From Thermococci archaeon (GTDB taxonomy: Archaea > Hadarchaeota > B88-G9), in NCBI GenBank assembly GCA_003660555.1, contig QMUK01000046.1, forward strand, positions 1 through 9,729: a stretch of DNA of 9,729 nucleotides, given 5' to 3'. How positions within the stretch are numbered: the stretch's first letter is position 1; each line of letters starts with the position of its first letter. This document shows positions 1-6,761 of this stretch, in pieces. The notes below the pieces were generated by a model that was not told where the DNA came from, ran no database searches, and saw nothing but the letters and a program-made list of their open reading frames with translations. The position numbers were made by a program, and so were the translations under genes.

Positions 1-124
1 CGAGTACCAGATAAGAGTTGTAGCTAGTGCCATCTGGGAGTGGAATCAACTCATCGAAGAGTCTCCTGTCCCAGTGTTGAGCTCCTAAGTAATAAACTCC
101 CGGTTTAATCTCCACAGGGTGCAT
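1..124 (-). CDS. Flavodiiron protein (A-type flavoprotein), N-terminal fragment cut by window edge
   Basis: The last gene of a leftward operon; only about 41 N-terminal residues lie in the window. The stretch [18 protein letters not shown] followed by [12 protein letters not shown] is the typical start of the metallo-beta-lactamase-like domain of flavodiiron proteins (rubredoxin:oxygen oxidoreductase / FprA), whose family pattern is GvYwvGaiDWdlRdFH then GtTYNaYLi. These cytoplasmic enzymes use a diiron site and FMN to reduce O2 to water, or NO to N2O, with electrons from rubredoxin. The ATG (124-122) overlaps the rubredoxin stop TAA by one base (TAATG), so the two are probably translationally coupled. 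The diiron ligands and flavodoxin domain lie outside the window, so O2 versus NO specificity cannot be judged. The gene adjacency to rubredoxin supports the call strongly. Confidence 0.85.
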   Translation of the reverse strand, partial: MHPVEIKPGVYYLGAQHWDRRLFDELIPLPDGTSYNSYLVL

Positions 125-291
125 TACTTTACCCTCTCGAAGTATTCCTTACCAACACCACAAATGGGACAAGTCCAATCCTCTGGTAAATCCTCGAAAG
201 AGGTCCCTGGTGGTATCCCAGAATTGGGATCTCCTTTCTCGGGATCGTACACATAACCACAAACGGTACATTTGTACTTGTCCATGTGCAT
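124..291 (-). CDS. Rubredoxin
   Basis: A small one-iron electron carrier of 53-55 residues, the usual rubredoxin length. Two CxxCG knuckles are visible: [16 protein letters not shown] near the N-terminus and [14 protein letters not shown] near the C-terminus. The four cysteines form the Fe(SCys)4 site, and the aromatic residues of the small core (YVYD, W, F) are present. The start is either ATG at 291 (MHMDKYKC) or ATG at 285 (MDKYKC). The upstream rubrerythrin stop overlaps the ATG at 291 by one base (TGATG), which favours 291. It sits between a rubrerythrin-like gene and a flavodiiron gene, so its likely job is to feed electrons to both for reduction of peroxide and O2. It is too short for most ORF finders but unmistakable. 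Confidence 0.95.
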   Translation of the reverse strand: MHMDKYKCTVCGYVYDPEKGDPNSGIPPGTSFEDLPEDWTCPICGVGKEYFERVK

Positions 292-782
292 CACGCTCTC
301 AATAGCTCTAGGTATTTGTCATAGAGCCCCAATCTAAGAGCAGCTTCTAATTCACCTTCCAGAATATGATGATAATGGCTTTTTTCAACACTTGACAAAT
401 AGTTAAGTATTCTAGAGAGATCTTCTCTCCCTTCTTCTGCTTTCTTGGATAGGGATAAGTAGAAGTTCCTCTCTGATATCTCAACTTCCATGGCTTGTTC
501 AATTATCTCCGAAGTCTTCATGCCTTGTACGTATCTAATCTCTGGGAGAGGAATCGGACTTTTTTCTGGAATCTTCGGCTCTTTGCCTGCATACGTTTTA
601 TGGAAAAACAATCTCGGTATGTCTTCATGCTTCTTCTCCTCCTCAGACAGGAATCTGAATCTCTCCTTTGCTACGGGATTTGATACTTCTCTGAACAGTT
701 TCTCATAGGTTTCCCTACTTTCCATTTCGGTTTTAATAGCTATACTAAATAGATCACTTAAATCCAGTTTCCTCAAGTCCAA
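291..782 (-). CDS. Rubrerythrin-like ferritin-fold diiron protein (no rubredoxin domain)
   Basis: A four-helix ferritin-like protein of about 163 residues. Helix 1 carries [15 protein letters not shown], helix 2 [14 protein letters not shown], helix 3 [15 protein letters not shown] and helix 4 [15 protein letters not shown]. This gives the two ExxH-type pairs (EEEKKH and EKSH) and the extra glutamates expected of a diiron site. Classical rubrerythrin has a C-terminal rubredoxin domain. This one ends after helix 4, and the missing domain is supplied by the separate rubredoxin gene that overlaps its stop codon. The likely role is peroxide reduction in the cytoplasm. Start choice: a perfect GGAGGTGATC (794-785) sits just before a TTG at 782, so translation probably begins there (DLRKLDLSD). 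An in-frame GTG at 803 would give 170 residues but has no ribosome site. The family is clear; the exact substrate is inferred. Confidence 0.85.
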   Translation of the reverse strand: MDLRKLDLSDLFSIAIKTEMESRETYEKLFREVSNPVAKERFRFLSEEEKKHEDIPRLFFHKTYAGKEPKIPEKSPIPLPEIRYVQGMKTSEIIEQAMEVEISERNFYLSLSKKAEEGREDLSRILNYLSSVEKSHYHHILEGELEAALRLGLYDKYLELLRA

Positions 783-784
783 GG

Positions 785-794
785 GATCACCTCC
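785..794 (-). promoter_or_regulatory. Very strong Shine-Dalgarno deciding a TTG start
   Basis: On the minus strand this reads GGAGGTGATC, full complementarity to the 3' end of archaeal 16S rRNA. From GGAGG to the TTG at 782 there are 7 nt, the normal spacing. It lies inside the longer GTG-started reading of the rubrerythrin-like gene, which argues that the longer reading is wrong. Confidence 0.75.
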
Positions 795-821
795 AGAATT
801 CACGTCATTACAAAATCGTCA

Positions 822-847
822 CCAATTAAAGCTTTTCTATTAAATAG
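822..847 (-). promoter_or_regulatory. Candidate TATA region for the rubrerythrin-rubredoxin-flavodiiron operon
   Basis: On the minus strand two A/T-rich TATA-like cores are visible, CTATTTAATAG (847-837) and GCTTTAATTGG (832-822). Either could serve: about 25 nt downstream of the nearer one gives a transcript start near 800, leaving a short leader that carries the GGAGGTGATC site. The whole gap to the divergent sfsA remnant is only about 80 bp, so both genes once shared this region. Which core is used cannot be decided from sequence. Confidence 0.4.
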
Positions 848-863
848 TTCAGTTGGAGGCTAA

Positions 864-1566
864 ATCGAGGAAGTCATCACAGTACCCTTGGGATTTAAGG
901 GAACTTTTATCTCTAGGCCAAATAGATTCCTAGAGATAGTACATCTACCAAGTGGAGAAGGGTGAAAGTACACATTCATGATCCAAGAAGCTTAAGGAAA
1001 TCTTAAAGAAAGGAAACGAAGTTCTAATCAGAAGAGTTGAGAATGAGAAGAGAAAAAACTAATTGGAATTTAATAGCAAAGAGAGCAGGTAGAGAATAGG
1101 TTTTCTTGCACTGGTTATCATCAAAGGATAGCTGAATGGCTATTACCCAAGAAAAGTCCTAGGGACTCCCATTAAAATTAAAAAAGAGAAGTGAAAATAG
1201 TATATTGAGAGAAAAAGAGAGGAAACATAGCAGGATAGAATAGATTTTCTCATCGAAACAGAGTTAGGGAGAACTTGGGTAGAAGTGAATGGATGTACGC
1301 TAACCAAGAGAAAAAATAGCTGTTTCTAAACGCACATACTGAGAGGGGTAGGATACACCTCTCCGAGCTGATGGAATTAATCTAGGGGAGAAATTCGCAT
1401 TAATCTTCTTAGTATTCAGAAGAGCCGATGTCTTTCTCCAAACTGGGAAATTGATTATAAGTTTTCAGAACTTTGTCAAAGCTTTAAAGATGAAATTGGA
1501 AATAAGAGCATTTCCTTTGCGTACAATGAGAATAAATTGTACTACTTGGAAGAGATATCGATATGT
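864..1566 (+). pseudogene. sfsA: Decayed sfsA (sugar fermentation stimulation protein family)
   Basis: No frame stays open, yet reading across frames recovers the SfsA family from end to end in the right order. The pieces are: FKGTFISRPNRFLEIVHL (from about 897), VKVHIHDPRSLRK (962), LKEILKKGNEVLIRRVENEK (991), TNWNLIAKRAGRE (1058), YHQRIAEWLLPKKSP (1116), DRIDFLIETELGRTWVEV (1234), AHTERGRIHLSELMEL (1332), ALIFLVFRRADV (1397) and SPNWEIDYKFSEL (1435). The family pattern is RPNRFla, vHlhDPGRLkElL, SRiDFLl..grtWVEVKg.TL, tERGr.HL.EL, FvvqR.dad.FsPNweiD. At least seven frame changes and several in-frame stops separate them, for example TGG to TAG at 1097 before VFLHW. SfsA proteins bind nucleic acid through an OB-like N-domain and a nuclease-like fold. 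The total length matches the normal 230-240 codons, so little was deleted. A GGAGG (855-859) precedes ATC at 864, in frame with the first piece, possibly a lost ATG. Confidence 0.88.
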
Positions 1567-1570
1567 CTCC

Positions 1571-2059
1571 TCACAAGAACTTGACCATTTCCCTTGCTTC
1601 TCTTCTGGGTGGCGGTTCTGGAACCTCCTCAGGATATCCGAGAGGAGTAATGGTTGCTATGTAGTGCTCAATTGGAATCCCTAACAATTTCTTCACCTCT
1701 TCTCCGTCCATGTCAGCTATCCAACAGGTCCCTAGACCGAAGAGCCAAGAGGCGAGCATGAAGTGATAAGCAGCAATGCAAGCATCCTGTTTGTATCTCA
1801 GAGACGTCTCTGGATCTGAGCAGATTGCTACAGCTAGTCTAGCTCTGCTAATGGGAGCACTACTCTCCCCTCGAAGAGATCCAAGGAATTCCATCATTTC
1901 TCTATCTCTTATCACTACGAAATAGTAAGACTGAGAGTTCTTCGAAGTCGGGGAATACCTACATATCTCGAATATTTTCCAGAGTGTTTCCTCCGATACT
2001 TCTTTGTCCTTGAACTTCCTAATACTTCTTCTAGAGGTTAGAAGTCTTTCCCCATCCAT
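1571..2059 (-). CDS. Nitroreductase-family FMN oxidoreductase
   Basis: A 162-residue protein of the FMN-binding nitroreductase fold. The N-terminal RRSIRKF (residues 10-16) is the phosphate-binding signature, SPTSKNSQSYYFVVI (about 36-50) is the second FMN segment, DACIAAYHFMLASWLFGLGTCWI the central helix and turn, and LGYPEEVPEPPPRR the C-terminal lid. These are cytoplasmic NAD(P)H-dependent flavoenzymes with varied substrates; the sequence does not say which. It is short for the family (often 170-220), with a compact middle. Start: ATG 2059 is preceded by GGAGGG with normal spacing. Its first 29 bases overlap the end of the upstream GAF gene in another frame, so the pair is an operon. Its stop lies next to the 3' end of the convergent sfsA remnant. 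Confidence 0.85.
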   Translation of the reverse strand: MDGERLLTSRRSIRKFKDKEVSEETLWKIFEICRYSPTSKNSQSYYFVVIRDREMMEFLGSLRGESSAPISRARLAVAICSDPETSLRYKQDACIAAYHFMLASWLFGLGTCWIADMDGEEVKKLLGIPIEHYIATITPLGYPEEVPEPPPRREAREMVKFL

Positions 2060-2531
2060 GTAACTCCCTCCAGATTGAGTACAGGATATCAGAGACCTCT
2101 CTAGCTACAACCTCCAAGAAGGAGACGTCCTCATCTGAGAATGGGGATAAATAGTGTGAGTCTATGTCCAATTCTCCTATGATTTCTCCCTCCTTGAATA
2201 CGGGAAGTACTATCTCTGATTTGACTTTAGGACTACAGGCCAAGTAGTTACTCTCCTTAGAAACGTCTTGTACAACTAAAATTCTCTTTTCCTTTGCAGC
2301 CCTTCCACAAACTCCCAGACCAAATGGTATTCTAACGTGCTCTGTGGGTTCTCCAGAGAATGGGCCGAGTACTAGCTCTTCCCCTCTAACTAGGTAAAAT
2401 CCCACCCATTGATAGTGTGGTATCTCTCGGAGAAGCTCGCACACCCTTTCTAGTTTCTTCCAGGCATTTTCTCTTCTTTCAAGGTTTTTTTCGATTTTCA
2501 TGAGTACTTCCTCATACTTATTTTTCGACAT
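2031..2531 (-). CDS. GAF-domain free methionine-(R)-sulfoxide reductase (fRMsr-like)
   Basis: A 166-residue single GAF domain. The motifs YQWVGFYLV (40-48), VRIPFGLGVCGRAA (66-79), YLACSPKVKSEIVLPV (96-111) and GELDIDS (119-125) mark the fRMsr branch rather than a signalling GAF. The family reduces free methionine-R-sulfoxide using cysteines equivalent to E. coli Cys84, Cys94 and Cys118. Here C75 and C99 match the last two with identical spacing, while the first is His65 (EHVRIP in place of ACVRIP). Two cysteines may still suffice for catalysis and disulfide formation, but the third is absent. The gene is followed, with overlap, by the nitroreductase, a plausible oxidative-repair pair next to the O2-detoxification operon. 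The start ATG at 2531 follows GGGGAGAGATTAG. The function is inferred from the motifs. Confidence 0.85.
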   Translation of the reverse strand: MSKNKYEEVLMKIEKNLERRENAWKKLERVCELLREIPHYQWVGFYLVRGEELVLGPFSGEPTEHVRIPFGLGVCGRAAKEKRILVVQDVSKESNYLACSPKVKSEIVLPVFKEGEIIGELDIDSHYLSPFSDEDVSFLEVVAREVSDILYSIWRELHGWGKTSNL

Positions 2532-2559
2532 CTAATCTCTCCCCTTGAGCTTCTGAGGT

Positions 2560-3366
2560 GTGGCATCACTACGGATCTGCCTCGATTAAACCTATCGCTA
2601 GGGTCTCTTCCAACTCCGTAGCTATAATACAAATGGTGCCAGCTAAGAGATTGTCCGAGTATGAATCCACCCAGAACAGAGTAATCCTCGAATACTCCCT
2701 CCGTAGATTCTCTTTTCTTCTAGCCCTCCGCTGTAACATTCAATGGCTCTATATCCAAAATAGTAAGCGAAGATGGGGAATAGGATTCAACACAGCAAGG
2801 AAGACCCATTCCCATTCAGACATCTCCAATAACTTAGCTCTGGACTTACTCACGTATGAGACTACTCCGGAGGTTATTACTCCCTCCAATAATCCTAGAG
2901 TAGCGTGCCATAGACCCAACTGGAACAGTGATTGACAGCCCATAGCCGAAGGACTTGGAAAATTTCTATATCGCAAACACAGCAGCTACAGTAACCCAAT
3001 CCATCCAGAAAGAAAAGAAATCTGCCATCCTGTCTGAGGATTTTCGTAAGACTTCACATGTGTAATGTCCCAAGATTACTGCCACGTCCCAATAGTCTAG
3101 GCGGTTATTCCACCGTCTCCGAAGGGGCATTGCACTATTAACACAGAGGTCGGGTATGCATCCGAGATATGGCCCTAGGAGGATTTCCGCAAGAGTCCCA
3201 TGAAGTGGGTTGAGATACCTCTAGAGGCCAATTGAGCATCTGGGGCCGCGAACATCCCTGCAGCTATACGCCTAGAAGACCAGCTTTGCCATCTACTTTA
3301 GCTTTTCTTTTAACGAGTAGCTACTAATACGCCGGAAAGTATGTAGAACAAGACAAAAACCTTCAT
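2560..3366 (-). pseudogene. Decayed CbiM-type cobalt/nickel ECF transporter gene, possibly with fused PDGLE/CbiN-like tail
   Basis: About 950 bases lack a sensible gene, but the minus strand read across frames gives an ordered CbiM/NikM series. It runs FVLFYILSGVLVAT (from 3366), VDGKAGLLGV (3296), QMLNWPLEV (3242), THFMG then GTLAEILLGPYLG (3199), TSVLIVQCPFGDGGITA (3150-3100), LDYWDVAVILGHY, and FQLGLWHATLGLLEGVITSG (from 2925) with SYVSKSRAKLLE. The family pattern is aaQMlNfPi..gtSGHllG, LaaillGPyag, vlivQ.l.FgDGGitaLG, h..iG..EgliTa. CbiM is the membrane substrate-binding unit of Co/Ni uptake. Further on, GGLEEKRIYGG and GVFEDYSVLGG resemble the PDGLE/CbiN tail, with less certainty. The N-terminal metal-binding MHIPDG start was not found, and many stops and shifts are present. 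The 75-codon run 2976-2749 is just its longest open fragment. No cbiQ or cbiO is in the window. Confidence 0.82.
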
Positions 3367-3481
3367 ATTTAGGAATCCATCAGGTATGTATGTGTAACTC
3401 TCTCGGCATCCCCGGTATTGTTGTTAGTAGGTATAATCTTCTTATCGGAGAAAAGAATCATGAATCACAAGACCTTTCGCT

Positions 3482-3490
3482 AGGAGGGAG
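3482..3490 (+). promoter_or_regulatory. Shine-Dalgarno deciding a TTG start for deoxyhypusine synthase
   Basis: AGGAGGGAG lies 5-9 bases before the TTG at 3496, with GGAGG 8 nt from the start codon. This supports TTG over the in-frame GTG at 3508. Upstream, ggtataatc (about 3430-3438) could be a TATA-like box for this gene, but it is weak. Confidence 0.65.
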
Positions 3491-3495
3491 AAGAA

Positions 3496-4449
3496 TTGAA
3501 TCCAGTGAAAGACTTGAATCTAAGAGCAGAGATGAGTGTGAAAGAGCTAATAGATCAATTTGGGTCATCCGGCGGGTTTACCACGAGAGAACTATTCCTA
3601 GCTTCTGAGATATTAAAGGAAATGATAAATGACAATGAATGTGTCTCTTTCTTGTCATTCCCAGCTTGTATAGTTGCTACGGGAGCTAGAGGTGTAATAA
3701 GAAAAATGGTTCAAGAGGAAATGATCGACGTCCTAGTGACTACTTGCGGAACTCTAGATCATGACCTTGCTAGAGTTTGGAGAGATTATTACCACGGGAG
3801 TTTCGAACTAAATGACGAAGAATTACGGAGAAATGGAATAAACAGAATAGGAAATGTGTTAGTCCCAAATGAGAGCTATGGTTTGATTCTGGAGAGGAAG
3901 ATGAAAGAGATTTTGGAGGACATTTACTATGAGGGATTCAGAGAAATTTCTACTAGGGAATTAGCCTGGGAAATAGGAAAGAGATTAGAAAAAGAGGAAA
4001 GAAAGGAAACTTCCATCGTTTACTGGTGTTACAAGAACAGGATTCCGATTTTCGTTCAAGGAATAACAGACGGAGCAGTCGGAAGCCAAATATGGCTCTT
4101 CAGACAAGAGAGAAGGGACTTCTCAGTGAATGTATTTAAGGATGAAGAAGAGCTGAGTGAGATAATATTCAACTCTAAGAAGACCGGAGCACTAATAATA
4201 GGTGGAGGAATAAGTAAGCATCACACAATATGGTGGAATCAGTTTAAAGGAGGATTAGACTACGTGATATACGTCACTACGGCTGTGGAGTGGGATGGCA
4301 GTCTTTCAGGAGCTAGGATTAAGGAGGCGATTTCTTGGGGAAAAGTGAGTGAGAAAGCCAAAAAGGCTTCTGTTTACGGTGATGCAACACTAATACTGCC
4401 ACTAATGGTCTCATATGTGCTGGACATCCTTGGTAGGGACGAAAAATAG
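3496..4449 (+). CDS. dys: Deoxyhypusine synthase
   Basis: A 317-residue enzyme that transfers the aminobutyl group of spermidine, with NAD, to a lysine of translation factor aIF5A, the first step of hypusine formation. Family signatures run in order: SGGFTTREL (25-33), ATGARGVIRKMV (61-72), VTTCGTLDHDLAR (81-93), NRIPIFVQGITDGAVG (181-196), LIIGGGISKHH (233-243), YVTTAVEWDGSLSGAR (259-274) and EAISWGK (277-283). K241 in GGGISKHH matches the catalytic lysine of the human enzyme (Lys329), and EWDGSLSGAR is a substrate/NAD pocket segment. The length is typical of archaeal forms and all motifs are intact. It starts at TTG with a strong ribosome site. It is divergent from the cbiM remnant and convergent with the propeller lipoprotein gene (30 bp between stops). 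The C-terminal half is the better conserved. Confidence 0.96.
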   Translation: MNPVKDLNLRAEMSVKELIDQFGSSGGFTTRELFLASEILKEMINDNECVSFLSFPACIVATGARGVIRKMVQEEMIDVLVTTCGTLDHDLARVWRDYYHGSFELNDEELRRNGINRIGNVLVPNESYGLILERKMKEILEDIYYEGFREISTRELAWEIGKRLEKEERKETSIVYWCYKNRIPIFVQGITDGAVGSQIWLFRQERRDFSVNVFKDEEELSEIIFNSKKTGALIIGGGISKHHTIWWNQFKGGLDYVIYVTTAVEWDGSLSGARIKEAISWGKVSEKAKKASVYGDATLILPLMVSYVLDILGRDEK

Positions 4450-4461
4450 GAAAATTTATGG
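4438..4461 (-). terminator. Candidate T-rich terminator of the propeller lipoprotein gene
   Basis: On the minus strand, 20-40 bases past the lipoprotein stop, the sequence contains AAATTTTCC then TATTTTTCG, two T-runs (4 and 5). Archaeal polymerase often ends at such runs without a hairpin. The second run overlaps the last codons of the convergent deoxyhypusine synthase gene. Confidence 0.35.
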
Positions 4462-4479
4462 ATCTAAAGGGTCACACCT

Positions 4480-6609
4480 CTATACTTGGCTTGGTTTAAC
4501 TCTCCACACCGAATAGCCTCTGGTTCCAGCGAAAAGATATCCGTCCTCATAGACTAGGTTCCTTATCTTCAAGGTCAACAACCCATTGTTGAATTCCTTG
4601 AGTCTAACTCCTCCAGATTTCAATTCATCGATTGTTGTATAGAAGACCCCCTCTCCATCAGTTGAGAGGAATATTATTCCTTTCTCCCAAGCTATAGCCA
4701 TATCCGTGTATTTCTTATTCGGTAATTTCACCCTAATCTCCTCTTCTGAAAGAAAATCTGGCTTATAAACCAGAGATTCTGGAGTCAGGGCTATGAACTC
4801 TCTATTATTAACAGAGAAGTTAATGGCATACTCTTCATATATTGTTTTTGTCACTCTCCCATCGTAAAAGTAAATCTTCCCTTTCTTCCCGGACCATCTC
4901 CATCCATCTCCTAAGTATTTGCCTTCATAGGTTTCGAAGAAGAGTTTCCCATCGAACTTCCTTATTAATGGTACTCCAGAGCCAAAGTCGATCTTCGAGA
5001 CCTCCATTGTTTCTAGATCTAATACATCTATTCCGTTATCCATGTTTCCTGCGTAGAGTTTACCCTCTGAGATAACCATTTCATAGTGAGGCCCACCTAT
5101 CAATTTCTTCACGCAATTCCTTCCACCTCTCACGAGGCAAGAAGTATCTATTCCAAAGACACCGTCTCCCCTAAATGGACTGGGATACCCAGTGGATATC
5201 AACAGGTCGTACTTACCTTCTATTCTCCTCTCTGGAGACACGGCGCACCAGGGGTAACCTGGTAGCTTTCCCCCGCCTACTTCCTTTCCTAATCTCAGGT
5301 CTATGCCCTTCATCCATTCTTCTCCATTATTAAAGGCTATTTCAGTTCCAGAGACTGCTGTAACGACTATGGTTCCCGAGAGAATTCCAGACTTTATTGG
5401 GTTAATAGCGTTTATGGTATCTCCAAAGACTCCTTCGTAAGAATTACTCCAATTTAGTCCTCCGTCCATAGTTTTTTGGACTGCTTGTCCTCCAACAGTT
5501 ACTAAAGCGTATTTAGTAGCTTCTCCACAGCTAGTTTTCACTTTTTCATCTCCGTAAAAAGCTATAGAAGTAGCGTAATTTGAGTGGATTTTCCAATCCT
5601 TTAGTTCCCCATTCCAACATCCTACACCAAAGAAGGAATTTCCGAACCCTTTTGCAGAGAAAGAATAGAACCTAGACACTCCTCCGCAACCGAACCAGAG
5701 CCTATTCTCATTAATTGGATCTGGAACTAGGAAATAGAATATGGAATTAGTGTTTTTTCTTCCAGGGATCTTTACCTGTTCCCACTTCCAAGTATTTCCA
5801 ATTTTCCTCCCGATGTACCACCAGTCCCCTATGGTTCCTACGTAGAGATTGTATTTTCCGTCCACGAAGACGTTAGTGGTCTTCTTATCCAGTATCTTTC
5901 TCCATCTCTTCCCATCTGTGGAGAAAAATAATCCGGAGTATGGACTGGATATGAACAGATATGGATATTTCGCCGACACGGTTATTTCCTTATTAGCAGG
6001 AACCTCAAGCTCTAATATGGTCTTATCTCTCTTAAGGACAAAAAGTCTCCCATCTCCCGGCCTCCCATTTCTATATTTCTTATCTAGGACTGCAGTAAAG
6101 AACAATTCGTCCTTGTATTTGGCTAGAGAAACCAAGTGGTACGTCCCATCATCGATTTCAGGAAATCCTGTTTTCAACTTAGTCCAGCTCTCCCCTTCAT
6201 CCAAGCTGTACCAGAGTCCCTTGTTAGACCCAGCGTAGAGCACTTCTCCTATTTCCTCCATGTCATAGAAGTACACGTCGGTGAAGTCCTCTTGTTTTAT
6301 TATTTCCCAGCTTTCTCCACCGTTTTTACTTCTCCAAACTCCCCCGAACCCATGGGAGACGAAGAGCACACCACTTCTAGTGGAATATATGAAGTGCATG
6401 TCTCCACCGTCCATTCCGTTGAGTTGCTCCCATTTCCCAGACACCACTCCTAATCTCTTCCTTGTTGAATCTACCGGCCTCTTTTCTTCAATTTTTTTAG
6501 TTTTTGGACCGTGAATCCTCTTCTTATCAGGCTTTTCAATTTTCTCAGAGACACATCCCAATGAGGAGGCGACGAGCATTACAATTATGAAATAGACGAC
6601 CCCCCTCAT
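4480..6609 (-). CDS. Secreted lipoprotein with BNR/Asp-box beta-propeller repeats
   Basis: About 709 residues. The N-terminus MRGVVYFIIVMLVASSLGC is a short basic start, a hydrophobic run and a lipobox-like SLGC with Cys19, followed by a charged K/E-rich linker to about residue 55. It is therefore probably anchored on the outside of the membrane. The rest is a series of beta-propeller blades. Asp-box turns of the S/TxDxGxxW kind are visible: SKNGGESWEII (95-105), SLDEGESWTKL (135-145), STDGKRWRKI (230-239), TMDGGLNWSNS (380-390) and STDGEGVF (649-656), with GT/AGS-type blade strands between. The size suggests two propellers. Such folds occur in sialidases, sortilins, GH74 glycanases and Ycf48-like factors; catalytic residues of those enzymes were not recognised, so no activity is assigned. 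GAGGTG (6621-6616) supports ATG 6609 over the GTG at 6618. C-terminal NNGLLTLKIRNL then LFAGTRGYSVWRV is a closing blade. Confidence 0.82.
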   Translation of the reverse strand: MRGVVYFIIVMLVASSLGCVSEKIEKPDKKRIHGPKTKKIEEKRPVDSTRKRLGVVSGKWEQLNGMDGGDMHFIYSTRSGVLFVSHGFGGVWRSKNGGESWEIIKQEDFTDVYFYDMEEIGEVLYAGSNKGLWYSLDEGESWTKLKTGFPEIDDGTYHLVSLAKYKDELFFTAVLDKKYRNGRPGDGRLFVLKRDKTILELEVPANKEITVSAKYPYLFISSPYSGLFFSTDGKRWRKILDKKTTNVFVDGKYNLYVGTIGDWWYIGRKIGNTWKWEQVKIPGRKNTNSIFYFLVPDPINENRLWFGCGGVSRFYSFSAKGFGNSFFGVGCWNGELKDWKIHSNYATSIAFYGDEKVKTSCGEATKYALVTVGGQAVQKTMDGGLNWSNSYEGVFGDTINAINPIKSGILSGTIVVTAVSGTEIAFNNGEEWMKGIDLRLGKEVGGGKLPGYPWCAVSPERRIEGKYDLLISTGYPSPFRGDGVFGIDTSCLVRGGRNCVKKLIGGPHYEMVISEGKLYAGNMDNGIDVLDLETMEVSKIDFGSGVPLIRKFDGKLFFETYEGKYLGDGWRWSGKKGKIYFYDGRVTKTIYEEYAINFSVNNREFIALTPESLVYKPDFLSEEEIRVKLPNKKYTDMAIAWEKGIIFLSTDGEGVFYTTIDELKSGGVRLKEFNNGLLTLKIRNLVYEDGYLFAGTRGYSVWRVKPSQV

Positions 6610-6670
6610 TCGACACACCTCTGGTTTCCAACCACTCGACGAACTGTGTTGAATTCCTTTTCCGGTCCTT

Positions 6671-6690
6671 GAGAATATAAAGAATATTTT
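6671..6690 (-). promoter_or_regulatory. TATA-box promoter of the propeller lipoprotein gene
   Basis: The minus strand reads AAAATATTCTTTATATTCTC; the TTTATATT core (6681-6674) is a good archaeal TATA box. A start about 25 nt downstream, near 6652, would leave a leader of about 40 nt containing the GAGGTG ribosome site before ATG 6609. No other gene lies between. Confidence 0.55.
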
Positions 6691-6761
6691 GGTCTATCCA
6701 ACGACAGTTTGAGTGAATCCTAGGAAAAGCTCTGAACTTATCAGTTGAATATCCATAGATC

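Noticed and set aside
1451-1684. 77-codon plus-strand ORF
   Set aside because: It lies out of the frame of the sfsA motifs and runs antisense into the nitroreductase 3' end; composition is not protein-like.
2558-2935. 125-codon plus-strand ORF
   Set aside because: It is the reverse shadow of the cbiM-like remnant; the minus strand carries family motifs here, while the plus-strand product has no recognisable domain or ribosome site.
5849-6453. Plus-strand ORFs of 129 and 105 codons
   Set aside because: Both are antisense shadows inside the long lipoprotein gene, which has a signal peptide, ribosome site, promoter and repeats.
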